Below are positions 1 to 6,460 of a DNA stretch of 6,668 nucleotides, piece by piece. The translations under genes and the position numbers were made by a program. The notes below the pieces were generated by a model that worked only from the letters and a program-made list of their open reading frames with translations, had not been told where the DNA came from and searched no databases. Origin of the DNA: Gammaproteobacteria bacterium (GTDB lineage Bacteria; Pseudomonadota; Gammaproteobacteria; SZUA-229); the NCBI GenBank assembly GCA_011051475.1, contig DRLE01000168.1:1-6668 (forward strand), read 5' to 3'. Every line of letters starts with the position of its first letter. The first letter of the stretch is position 1.

Positions 1-644
1 AGGCGAATATCGAGCTGGTAGCGGTTGTCCGGCAGCAGTTCGGCGCTGCCGCTGATTTTTATATCGCCACCCTGGTTGGAAATGGCCGCCTGCAGCATGT
101 CTTTTTCAGATTCGCTGAGCACGATGCTGACATTGCCCAGCGAGGCGGTTTCGGTAACGCTGACGCTGGCGTTTTTCCAGTCAATGCGACCACTGGCCAG
201 CGGTGGTTCGCCGGCCTGCCAGGAGGCATCATGGATCTCGATGTCGACTATGCCATCAAGCTGCGCCAGCGGAATGGCTGCCAGCTCGGCCACCGTGCTG
301 GCCGGCAGTCTGGCCGAAAGCTCGCTGACGAAAACCGTGCCGAGCAGAGAACTGCCGGCGCGGGCACGGATGGTATTGTCCAGCAACCGGGTTTCGACAT
401 CGAAGGCCAGGCGCCCGCTCAGCAGTGCCAGTGGTGCGAAGGACCAGCGGGTTTTTTCCAGCGTGATGTTGCCCGGTGCGCTGATCAACAGGGCCTGACC
501 GTTCCACAGCGTGCCGGATACGCCCTGGAGTCGTACCGGCGTATTGTCATTGACCATGCTGCTGAACAGGTTTGCCGGCAGGGTAGCAAGCAGCAGCACC
601 AGGTAGGCAATAACAAACGTCAGTATATAGTAGCGTTTTTTCAT
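1..644 (-). CDS. gspN: Type II secretion system protein GspN (partial, C-terminus off the left edge)
   Basis: This frame opens with ATG at 644 and stays open to base 1, giving 214 complete codons; the family is usually about 250 residues, so only the C-terminal end is missing. The product starts with a short basic N-terminus (MKKRYY) and one hydrophobic segment at about residues 7-24, which fits an inner-membrane anchor with the rest in the periplasm. Family-like motifs are GVSGTLWNGQA (41-51), W-S-F-x-PLALLSGRLA (67-80), LDGIVDIEI (129-137) and ASGRIDWKNASVSV (150-163). GspN is an accessory T2SS inner-membrane protein found only in some systems; its exact role is not settled. It follows gspM after 30 bases and is the last visible gene of the operon. 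No strong Shine-Dalgarno sequence precedes the ATG. Identification rests on motif recognition and on its position after gspM. Confidence 0.9.
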   Translation of the reverse strand, partial: MKKRYYILTFVIAYLVLLLATLPANLFSSMVNDNTPVRLQGVSGTLWNGQALLISAPGNITLEKTRWSFAPLALLSGRLAFDVETRLLDNTIRARAGSSLLGTVFVSELSARLPASTVAELAAIPLAQLDGIVDIEIHDASWQAGEPPLASGRIDWKNASVSVTETASLGNVSIVLSESEKDMLQAAISNQGGDIKISGSAELLPDNRYQLDIR

Positions 645-674
645 GCGGGCGATTATAACGGAGATTCCAGGGGC

Positions 675-1178
675 TTAAGGACGTTCAAAGGTGAGCCTGG
701 CATTGACCCGCCCGGGTTTTTCCGCGCGCTCGATATTGGCGCTGGCAACGGTGATTCCATAATGCGTGGCCAGGGTGTTCAGCCAGACCAGCATCTGGTT
801 GAAAGAGGCCTCGCGCAGGCTGACGCGCGCGCCATTATTGGCGGATGACTCGATTTTATCAACCGCATTTTTAAGCCCGGCATTTCTTACCGTCTGCTCA
901 ATGACCAGGGTGGTCGCCTTGTTTTTGTCGCGTATGCTGTTGCGAGTGCCCGCACTTCGCAGGGCTCTGACCTCAGAGGCGGCCTGCTGCATCCACAGCA
1001 GGATTTCCTGCTGGCTCTGCAGTTTCTGCTGTTCTTCTTCCAGGCCGAGCTTGAGTGGTTCCCAGATAACAAGATAGAACAGCGTCAGCAGGACGAATAT
1101 CGCGGTGCCACTGACCATCCACTGTTCTTTCTGTGGCAACGAGTAATACCATTGCTTGATCTGCTGTAACTGCTGCAT
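675..1178 (-). CDS. gspM: Type II secretion system assembly-platform protein GspM
   Basis: The 167-residue product has the GspM layout. A short cytoplasmic N-terminus (residues 1-21) is followed by one transmembrane helix (about 22-40, ending at VIWEPL), then a glutamine- and glutamate-rich segment (about 43-73) likely to form a coiled coil. A periplasmic ferredoxin-like domain (about 90-165) contains FNQMLVWLNTLATHYGITV and a PGRVNARLTFE strand near the end. GspM binds GspL in the inner membrane and is part of the platform that couples the GspE ATPase to pseudopilus growth. The start ATG overlaps the gspL stop by one base (TGATG), which implies translational coupling; an AGGGGC stretch just upstream can serve as ribosome binding site. 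Length is normal for the family and nothing looks broken. Confidence 0.93.
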   Translation of the reverse strand: MQQLQQIKQWYYSLPQKEQWMVSGTAIFVLLTLFYLVIWEPLKLGLEEEQQKLQSQQEILLWMQQAASEVRALRSAGTRNSIRDKNKATTLVIEQTVRNAGLKNAVDKIESSANNGARVSLREASFNQMLVWLNTLATHYGITVASANIERAEKPGRVNARLTFERP

Positions 1179-2506
1179 CAGCCCCTGCCTCCGCTCTTGC
1201 TCATACTGTTGCCTGCACTGCTGCGGCCCTCGATACGTATATTGCCGCTGACCCGGTCCTTCTCCGAGGAGGAGGAAACAATCTCGGCCCGGATGTTCGG
1301 GTTTTTGTTCAGCTCGCGGTTGAGGTTTTCAATGGCCTGCAGGTTCTTGCTGTCCAGGGAAATGTCCATGCGATGGTTGCGGTAGGTTATGGACTGAATG
1401 CTGACGGTGCCGGTATTGTCCAGGCTGCCGAAGGATTCTGCCAGCAGGAAGAGCAGGTCATTGCTGTTGCTCCCGCCGGCGCCCTTGAGTTCCTTCAGTT
1501 TCTGTTCCATCTGTACACGTGGATTGACGATCTTGCGGCTTTGCGGAAAAGCTCTTTTGTAGATCTTGACGATCTGCGCGTACATCTGCCGGTTCTGTTC
1601 GGCAAGCCGGTTTTTTTCAAAAGCGGCAATACCAAGGTACAGCACCAGAGCGCAGGCGGCCAGGGCGGCCGGCAGTTTCCAGTATTGCCAGTAACCGGAA
1701 CTTTTGCGTTTTGCCTTGAATTTGTGCTGCAGCAGGTTGAGCGGCAGTGCCTGGCGGTAATGGCCGCAGAAGATGACCAGCGGGTGCTGGTTGTAGCTGA
1801 CGCGGATAATTTCCAGTGACTCGTTTTTCTGTTCAAGTTCGGCAAGCATGTTTTCATCGAACAGGGTATCGAAGGTTTCGCTGTGTTCCTGCTCGGAAAA
1901 CAGCAGCAGTTTCTGCGGTGCTTCCTGTTCTTCTTCACCAAACGTGCGCCTGAGCACGTAGGGAAAAACATCGCTGGTATAGACCATGCCGGTCAGCGGG
2001 TCCGTCTGCAGGTAGCAGTCCTCGCCATAGTTGAGGCAGGCCCACTGGCTGGTTTCGCCCTGTTTGCCGGCGGGCAGGCAGAGCGCGTCGGGAATAATGG
2101 TTTCGACAAACAGGCCGATATCCTGGAACAGCTGGATTATGTTTTTCAGGGTTTCACGGTCAATGCCGACCACGGCGGTGCGGTTGTTATGTTTGTTTCT
2201 GGCGACAACGAAATGGAAATCTTCGATATCCTCGGCAATGTATTCCTCGATGGCGTAGGGAATGGCCCTGAGCATCTTCTGCATGTTCTGCGTCGGCAGT
2301 TGCAGACTGGTGATGTGCAGACAGTAACTGTTCAGCAGTACCACTACAGGCAGGCCGGCCAGGGCTTCGCTGGCGGCGGCATCCTTCAGTTCGTCGATGC
2401 TGCCCGAACTGAGTCTGCCGGTAAGTTCACCACGCTCATTACACAATGCCCAGCAGGCATGCCGGGCATTGTTGATGTCGTAATGGATGAGCAGGGTTTC
2501 ACTCAT
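1178..2506 (-). CDS. gspL: Type II secretion system assembly-platform protein GspL
   Basis: The 442-residue product has the three-part GspL structure. A cytoplasmic actin-like domain (about 1-265) carries the recognisable stretch MLRAIPYAIEEYIAEDIEDF (78-97) and ends with the family motif LNLLQHKFKAKR (257-268). A single transmembrane helix spans about 277-296, followed by a periplasmic ferredoxin-like domain (about 300-425) and a Ser/Gly-rich tail. In characterised systems the cytoplasmic part recruits the GspE ATPase and the periplasmic part pairs with GspM. The gene begins 30 bases after gspK; an AGGA lies 13 bases before the ATG, a rather long spacing. It overlaps gspM by one base. An oddity is CLPAGKQG at residues 143-150, where the DNA is a partial palindrome (see findings). 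Confidence 0.94.
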   Translation of the reverse strand: MSETLLIHYDINNARHACWALCNERGELTGRLSSGSIDELKDAAASEALAGLPVVVLLNSYCLHITSLQLPTQNMQKMLRAIPYAIEEYIAEDIEDFHFVVARNKHNNRTAVVGIDRETLKNIIQLFQDIGLFVETIIPDALCLPAGKQGETSQWACLNYGEDCYLQTDPLTGMVYTSDVFPYVLRRTFGEEEQEAPQKLLLFSEQEHSETFDTLFDENMLAELEQKNESLEIIRVSYNQHPLVIFCGHYRQALPLNLLQHKFKAKRKSSGYWQYWKLPAALAACALVLYLGIAAFEKNRLAEQNRQMYAQIVKIYKRAFPQSRKIVNPRVQMEQKLKELKGAGGSNSNDLLFLLAESFGSLDNTGTVSIQSITYRNHRMDISLDSKNLQAIENLNRELNKNPNIRAEIVSSSSEKDRVSGNIRIEGRSSAGNSMSKSGGRG

Positions 2507-2536
2507 TGGTTTGTGCGTTTCCTGTAGTCCGGCCTG

Positions 2537-3508
2537 TTACAAGGTGCGTTGTGAGCGGGCGATAATGCTGGTTTTGCCGCTGTCGTCACGGTAAATAATA
2601 CTGTACATAACCCTGTTTGCCTGGCCGATAACAGCCTGGGTGCGCAGCAGGAAGTAGTCGCTGCTGGTTGAAAGCTGTTTCGTGTCTTTTATTATATCCT
2701 TCAGGCCGGAAAAACCGGTGAAGTCTTTTATGTCGTTGAACGGTTCATCCTGGCGTCGTTCAATAATGTCTTTGGCCAGGTTTTCCGTCATTTTTTCTGA
2801 CAGAGATTGTAGCACTTCAGCACTGGCTGTGTTGACGTTGATGGATATTTCATTGCCGCCGGTATCAAAGGCGCACAGGTAGGGTGCCACTGCCTGGTAA
2901 ACCTTCGGGTCCTCGAATCCCTTGACCAGGCGCAGCTCGGTAATGCTTTGCATGGCGGTGTTTGCGGTGTGGTATGGCTTTTGCAGGTTCAGGTAATAAC
3001 CGTCTTCGGCGCCGTTGGGGTTGGTGGTTTCAAGGTCGGTATCGATCCAGTCGGTAATGGCCTGGGTGAGGCCGGGGTTGAGGCCGAGTGACCTGAACAA
3101 CTGCTGCAGGCGTTTCTCGGTGACCAGGTTGATGCCGTTTTCATTGATCAGCGTGTTGACATTGATGCAGGCCTGCAGATCGGTCAGCCGTCCCTGTATG
3201 GTGCCGCCTTCGACGGGCAGCGGCGGCAGTTCGAAGGCCCAGGCTTCGCTGAGATCGTCGATGCTGCTTTCCTTCTTGTCGTCCCGCAGGATACGTTGTG
3301 ACCATTCCTCGGCAGCCAGCAGGTAGAACCAGGCCTGGTCACTGGCGACAAGATTGGCGGTTCGGCGCACGTCCAGCTGCAGACGGGTGCTTATGGTAAT
3401 GCTGATGGTGGCGGCGATGGTGACAATCAGCAGGGCGGTAATAATGGCCACGCCTTTCTGTCGTCGCCGTGTGGCTGTTCGCTTTGCAATGTTGGGTAAG
3501 GGGCGCAT
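2537..3508 (-). CDS. gspK: Minor pseudopilin GspK of the type II secretion system
   Basis: The 323-residue product is the large minor pseudopilin. It has a basic leader (ATRRRQKG) ending at Gly19, where the prepilin peptidase GspO should cut, followed by the hydrophobic helix VAIITALLIVTIAATI (20-35). Position +5 of the mature protein is Thr, not Glu; absence of Glu5 is a known trait of GspK and supports the call. Further on are the AFELPPLPVEGG region, LQACINVNTLIN (111-122), WIDTDLETTNPNGAEDGYY, and a second INVNTASAEVL motif in the helical GspK-specific domain. In the E. coli homologue GspK caps the pseudopilus tip with GspI and GspJ. The ATG overlaps the gspJ stop by one base (TGATG), implying coupled translation. 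Length is typical for the family. Confidence 0.95.
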   Translation of the reverse strand: MRPLPNIAKRTATRRRQKGVAIITALLIVTIAATISITISTRLQLDVRRTANLVASDQAWFYLLAAEEWSQRILRDDKKESSIDDLSEAWAFELPPLPVEGGTIQGRLTDLQACINVNTLINENGINLVTEKRLQQLFRSLGLNPGLTQAITDWIDTDLETTNPNGAEDGYYLNLQKPYHTANTAMQSITELRLVKGFEDPKVYQAVAPYLCAFDTGGNEISINVNTASAEVLQSLSEKMTENLAKDIIERRQDEPFNDIKDFTGFSGLKDIIKDTKQLSTSSDYFLLRTQAVIGQANRVMYSIIYRDDSGKTSIIARSQRTL

Positions 3509-4140
3509 CAGTTCAGAGCGTAGAGGCGGCGTATCTTGCCCCAGTCCTCCAGTTCCAGCACGATTTCAATGGCGTACAGTGTCTGCTTGCCGGCCGCATT
3601 GCCGGTATTGTTCAGCGGTGGCCAGCGTTCGCTCCACTTTCCCTGTTTGTTGAGAAAGCGCAGCCTGACCTCTTCCAGGCCATCGAGAATTTCGGTTCTT
3701 CGCGGTTCGACGCCCTGGGCGCGGTCAAGCTGAGGCCATTGCAGGCGCACCAGTTTGTCTTCGTCAACCTGGTAGGCAACACGCAGCAATGAACTGCGGC
3801 GCAGCCTGGCCGGGTTGACGCGGCCGCCACGGGTAAATTCGACCAGCTGGTCGATATTATTGCCGGCGACCACATAGGGCTGACGGTTACCGTATTCGTC
3901 GCGAATCGCACGCGGGATGATCTGGCTGAAGTCCCGGCTGATAATGGCAACGCTCTGCTGCACCTGCTGCAGGCGGGCCAGCGACTGTTTTGAGGCCTCG
4001 CTGTTCTTGATGACATTGTTCAGGCCGCCGTAGGCCATAATGGCCATAATGGCGAAAATAATGCTGGAGATCAGCAGTTCCAGCAGGGTAAAACCCCGCT
4101 GCTGCTGCAAGGTTGCCGATCTGTGCTTAACGGTTGGCAT
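3508..4140 (-). CDS. gspJ: Minor pseudopilin GspJ of the type II secretion system
   Basis: The 210-residue product has a 16-residue leader ending LQQQRG, then the prepilin motif FTLLELLIS with Glu at +5 and an N-terminal hydrophobic helix to about residue 38. GspJ-type features follow: SLARLQQVQQSVAIISRDFSQI, RAIRDEYG, LVEFTRGGRVNP, LLRVAYQVDEDKLVRLQWPQ, and EILDGLEEVRLRFLNKQGKW. The protein should be cut and N-methylated by GspO, then join GspI and GspK in the tip complex that primes pseudopilus assembly. It overlaps gspI by 14 bases and gspK by 1 base. No clear Shine-Dalgarno sequence is visible before the ATG, which fits coupled translation from gspI. The length is normal. Confidence 0.95.
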   Translation of the reverse strand: MPTVKHRSATLQQQRGFTLLELLISSIIFAIMAIMAYGGLNNVIKNSEASKQSLARLQQVQQSVAIISRDFSQIIPRAIRDEYGNRQPYVVAGNNIDQLVEFTRGGRVNPARLRRSSLLRVAYQVDEDKLVRLQWPQLDRAQGVEPRRTEILDGLEEVRLRFLNKQGKWSERWPPLNNTGNAAGKQTLYAIEIVLELEDWGKIRRLYALN

Positions 4141-4513
4141 AACCGGTCAGCCGGATCAGGCTTTTTTCGCGCGCCTTGTCACTGTAGACGGTAAAGCTGA
4201 CCTGGCGCGCATTCTTGTCTTCGGTTTTTTTTGTTTCGCGCAGCCAGTACCATTCGTGACCGGCCATCTCGGTCGAGCCTTTCTTTTTGCCGACATCAGG
4301 AAAGGTCTTTGCCAGGCGTATCTCCGTCAGTTCATTCATCGCCACCCAGTGCGCCAGGGTTTTCTGTTTCAGATAACCGGCACTGCTTGCCTGTGTCCCC
4401 GAGCTGCTGATCAGCGCCCCCAGCGACAGCGCAATAATCGTCAGCGCCACCATGACTTCAATCAATGTAAAGCCGGCAACGGTACGAAAGGAAGGGGTGT
4501 GCCTGTTAACCAT
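4127..4513 (-). CDS. gspI: Minor pseudopilin GspI of the type II secretion system
   Basis: The product is 128 residues, the usual small size for GspI. A 14-residue leader ending TVAG is followed by the type IV prepilin motif FTLIEVMVALTIIALSLGAL with Glu at +5. The diagnostic GspI stretch is LKQKTLAHWVAMNELTEIRL (about 48-67), followed by a G-x-EWYWLRET strand and a C-terminal strand region ending LIRLTGYANR. GspI is the hub of the GspI-J-K tip in studied systems. The ATG lies 46 bases after the gspH stop, the largest gap between cistrons here, and lacks a clear Shine-Dalgarno sequence; that gap carries a triple heptamer repeat. The 3' end overlaps gspJ by 14 bases. Confidence 0.94.
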   Translation of the reverse strand: MVNRHTPSFRTVAGFTLIEVMVALTIIALSLGALISSSGTQASSAGYLKQKTLAHWVAMNELTEIRLAKTFPDVGKKKGSTEMAGHEWYWLRETKKTEDKNARQVSFTVYSDKAREKSLIRLTGYANR

Positions 4514-4531
4514 TATGGATCATGAAAAAAT

Positions 4532-4552
4532 TATTCACTATTCACTATTCAC
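4532..4552. repeat. Three perfect tandem heptamers (TATTCAC) in the gspH-gspI gap
   Basis: Bases 4532-4538, 4539-4545 and 4546-4552 are identical TATTCAC units; on the coding strand this reads as GTGAATA three times. The repeat fills almost half of the 46-base intercistronic gap, between the gspH TAG and the gspI ATG. It contains stop triplets in all three frames of the minus strand. It could be a slippage-prone microsatellite-like tract that alters cistron spacing, or one copy of a dispersed heptamer family; the sequence alone does not decide. Confidence 0.85.
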
Positions 4553-4559
4553 TGCTTCG

Positions 4560-5219
4560 CTAAAGCTCGCTGGCCTTCATGGTCACAGCCCCGTCAAAAC
4601 GGCCATTGACAATAAAGCTGGCTTCCACGCCCAGTATAAACAGCCGGATTTCAAACTCGGGGGTTATCTCGCCGCTGGACAGCAGATAGATCTGTGGTTT
4701 GGCGCGGCGCTTTTTTTTCTCGCCGTCCTCGCCGTCAAGGTTGAGTATCTGTTCCGACATACTGTCATTACCGGGGTCGATAATAATCTCGGTATCCTCC
4801 AGGCGCATTTCCATTTCCATGTCATAGGGTAGTTCGCGCGGGCGCAGCTGCTTGTCCGTTTCCAGCGGTTGCCACTGGTTCTGGTTGAAACGCAGAAAGC
4901 GGTAGCCGTCCAGCTTGACCTCAAGGCCGTATTCCTCGCCGCGAAGAATGGCTTCATCCAGCGCCAGCTGCACCAGACGTTGCAGGCGCAGGGCTTCGGT
5001 TCTGATCAGGTCTTCGGGTGTGTCGCTGCGAATGGCCAGCGTGGTATAGGTAAACAGTATGGCGACAATCACCACCACGACCAGCAGTTCCAGCAGGGTA
5101 AAGCCGCGCTGGAACCGGGCAGGTACCGATATGCGGCTATGACGGTGTTCTGAACCGGCCTGGCTGGATGCCGGCAGCCATGCCTGCCTGAAAAAGCGCG
5201 GTTTTAGTCCTGATCCCAC
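4560..5219 (-). CDS. gspH: Minor pseudopilin GspH of the type II secretion system
   Basis: The product contains the prepilin motif RFQRG|FTLLELLVVVVIVAIL with Glu at +5 (residue 44), then GspH features: R-T-EALRLQRLVQLALDEAILRG (73-93), EYGLEV, GYRFLRFNQNQWQPL (105-119) and the C-terminal PQIYLLSSGEITPEFEIRL (175-193). GspH probably joins the GspI-J-K tip to the GspG shaft. The only usable in-frame start I find after the gspG region is the GTG at 5219, overlapping gspG by 16 bases. It gives a 39-residue leader, much longer than those of gspI (14), gspJ (16) and gspK (19), and that leader contains a palindrome. The mature part of 180 residues is ordinary apart from a highly charged stretch at about 161-174 (LDGEDGEKKKRRAK). 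Function is secure, the start is not. Confidence 0.92.
   Translation of the reverse strand: MGSGLKPRFFRQAWLPASSQAGSEHRHSRISVPARFQRGFTLLELLVVVVIVAILFTYTTLAIRSDTPEDLIRTEALRLQRLVQLALDEAILRGEEYGLEVKLDGYRFLRFNQNQWQPLETDKQLRPRELPYDMEMEMRLEDTEIIIDPGNDSMSEQILNLDGEDGEKKKRRAKPQIYLLSSGEITPEFEIRLFILGVEASFIVNGRFDGAVTMKASEL
5157..5184. repeat. Palindrome in the gspH leader
   Basis: Bases 5161-5166 (TGGCTG) pair with 5175-5180 (CAGCCA) around an 8-base loop. After one mismatch (5160/5181) the stem extends by three more pairs (5157-5159 with 5182-5184). It falls 36-63 bases into gspH, in the leader part of the reading frame. It may be a REP-like palindromic insertion or an mRNA hairpin near the start; one copy does not tell. 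Confidence 0.6.
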
Positions 5220-5683
5220 GAACCGATGTCTTTGTTCGGACCTTCGCCGCCGGGTGCGCCGTCGGCGCCGAGAGAGTAAATGTCGATCTCACCGTGCTCG
5301 CCGGGGTTGAGATAGAGATAGTCATTGCCCCAGGGGTCCTTGTTCAGTTTCTTGATGTAACCGCCCTGTTTCCAGTTGGGTGGCTCCGGCGGTGTGGTCG
5401 GCTGGCTGACCAGCGCTTCCAGGCCCTGGTCGGTAGTGGGATAGACAAAGTTGTCGAGGCGATAAATGTCCAGGGCACTTTCCAGGGCGCGAATATCGTT
5501 CTTGGCCTTGGCCTGGCGAGCCTTGTCCGGATTGTCCATAATACGCGGCACCACCACGCTGGCGAGAATGCCGATAATAACCACGACGACCATGATTTCG
5601 ATCAGGGTAAAGCCCTGCTGCATGCGCGAAGGGCGGTGTGGCTTGATTCTGTTTGCGGAACGGTTTTTTTCTGGGTACAGCAC
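5204..5683 (-). CDS. gspG: Major pseudopilin GspG of the type II secretion system
   Basis: This is the main pseudopilus subunit. The prepilin motif QQG|FTLIEIMVVVVIIGILASVVVP is followed by the classic GspG body: DKARQAKAKNDIRALESALD, YRLDNFVYPTTDQGLEALV, GGYIKKLNKDPWGNDYLYLN and the C-terminal calcium-site loop around DIYSLGADG and GGEG, ending in DIGSW. I chose the GTG at 5683 because GGAG (5692-5695) lies 8 bases before it; this gives 159 residues with a 24-residue basic leader and a 135-residue mature protein. Alternatives are TTG at 5707, or ATG at 5623, which would leave a 4-residue leader (MQQG) but has no Shine-Dalgarno sequence. It is the first gene of the operon here and overlaps gspH by 16 bases. 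gspC, D, E and F, which precede gspG in many operons, are absent. Confidence 0.94.
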   Translation of the reverse strand: MLYPEKNRSANRIKPHRPSRMQQGFTLIEIMVVVVIIGILASVVVPRIMDNPDKARQAKAKNDIRALESALDIYRLDNFVYPTTDQGLEALVSQPTTPPEPPNWKQGGYIKKLNKDPWGNDYLYLNPGEHGEIDIYSLGADGAPGGEGPNKDIGSWDQD

Positions 5684-5818
5684 GTCAATAACTCCAGTAA
5701 GTTGCAAGTCAGGGCAGAATCCTGAGCCGGCAAGGGTTAATTTCGATAAACTCGGGTGATTGCCGAAGATGTATAAAATAATAGCAAAGCATCATAACAA
5801 ATGCCGACTTAACTGCCT
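5684..5818. promoter_or_regulatory. Divergent intergenic region between gspG and the rhombosortase gene
   Basis: These 135 bases must carry the promoters of both the minus-strand gsp operon and the plus-strand rhombosortase gene, unless another arrangement exists. The centre (about 5770-5800) is clearly AT-rich compared with the flanking genes. On the plus strand TATAAA at 5772-5777 is a possible -10 box without a convincing -35. On the minus strand TTGTTA (5800-5795) and TATACA (5775-5770) resemble -35 and -10 boxes but are 19 bases apart. A 6-base inverted repeat CGGCAA/TTGCCG (5728-5733 and 5760-5765) may be chance. No terminator is seen. Confidence 0.35.
5692..5695 (-). promoter_or_regulatory. 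Shine-Dalgarno sequence of gspG that decides the start
   Basis: On the minus strand these bases read GGAG, 8 bases before the GTG at 5683. This is the only good ribosome binding site near the three possible gspG starts, so it favours the 24-residue leader over TTG 5707 or ATG 5623. Confidence 0.6.
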
Positions 5819-6460
5819 ATGACAAAGACTGCCTACAGCCACGGAAAGTTTCATTACCGTTTTCATTCCAGCCACCTGCTCTGGTTGCTGCTGTTCGTGC
5901 TGTCATTTTCTCTGCAGTCGCTGGATCAGGTAAATACCTGGCGTTTTGACCGTGAAGAGGTGGCGCAGGGCAGTTACTGGCTGTTGTTGTCCGGGCATAT
6001 TGTTCACCTTAACTGGTCGCACTGGGTGCTGAATATGGCCGGGCTGGCCATTGTGGCGTTCTTTTTCAGCAATCACGCCAGCTTCTGGCAGTGGTTGACG
6101 GTTATCCTGGTGTCCGCCACGACGATCAATATCGGTCTGTGGTGGTGGATGCCGCAGATTCATAACTATGTCGGCCTCTCCGGTGTACTGCACGGCCTGT
6201 TCCTCTACGGCGCCCTGCGAGAGATAAGGTTCTACCCGCTCAGCGGTTATGTACTCACCGCCGTACTGCTGGGCAAGCTGGGCTGGGAGTTTTTCAACGG
6301 CGCCCTGCCGGGCTCGGAAGACATGGCCGGCGGGCACGTACTGACCGAGGCGCACCTGCTGGGGGCCATCGGCGGTATTCTGGTATGGCTGGTGGAGTCG
6401 GGGTATGGTTGTTTTGCCGCAAAAGACGCAAAGAGCGCAAAAAAACGCGAAGAAACGTAA
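5819..6460 (+). CDS. rrtA: Rhombosortase-like rhomboid family intramembrane serine protease
   Basis: The 213-residue product is a polytopic membrane protein with about six hydrophobic segments. It carries rhomboid landmarks: GHIVHLNWSHWVLNMAG (59-75) with His60, His63, His68 and Asn72; the catalytic serine in GLSG (Ser121) followed by VLHG; and the partner histidine in EAHLLGAIGG (His179). The short length, the WSHWVLNMAGL form and the GLSGVLHGLF box resemble the rhombosortase subfamily rather than GlpG. In Vibrio cholerae the rhombosortase RrtA cleaves the GlyGly-CTERM tail of T2SS-exported proteases, and the position divergent to gspG agrees with that role. ATG 5819 is the first start after an in-frame TAA; no clear Shine-Dalgarno sequence precedes it. 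The last 15 or so residues (FAAKDAKSAKKREET) lie beyond the last helix and come from a DNA repeat. An ordinary rhomboid is the alternative. Confidence 0.82.
   Translation: MTKTAYSHGKFHYRFHSSHLLWLLLFVLSFSLQSLDQVNTWRFDREEVAQGSYWLLLSGHIVHLNWSHWVLNMAGLAIVAFFFSNHASFWQWLTVILVSATTINIGLWWWMPQIHNYVGLSGVLHGLFLYGALREIRFYPLSGYVLTAVLLGKLGWEFFNGALPGSEDMAGGHVLTEAHLLGAIGGILVWLVESGYGCFAAKDAKSAKKREET

Noticed and set aside
652..657. Perfect TATAAT on the minus strand between gspM and gspN
   Set aside because: It ends only 7 bases before the gspN ATG and has no -35 box at the right distance, so it is unlikely to be a working promoter.
231..848. Long plus-strand open frame (205 codons) opposite gspN and gspM
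   Set aside because: It runs antisense to two well-supported genes, crosses their junction, and its translation has no recognisable domain; it is a by-product of GC-rich codon positions.
1883..2527. Long plus-strand open frame (214 codons) opposite gspL
   Set aside because: It lies entirely antisense to a convincing GspL coding region and has no domain or ribosome binding site; it is treated as a shadow.
2537..3508. Missing Glu5 in the GspK prepilin helix, seemingly a defective pseudopilin
   Set aside because: Lack of Glu at +5 is a normal property of GspK, so it is not a mutation.
4079..5615. Repeated CAGCAGGGTAAA-type DNA in gspJ, gspH and (shorter) gspG
   Set aside because: These copies encode the shared prepilin motif GFTL(L/I)E in homologous pseudopilin genes; protein conservation explains them without a DNA repeat.
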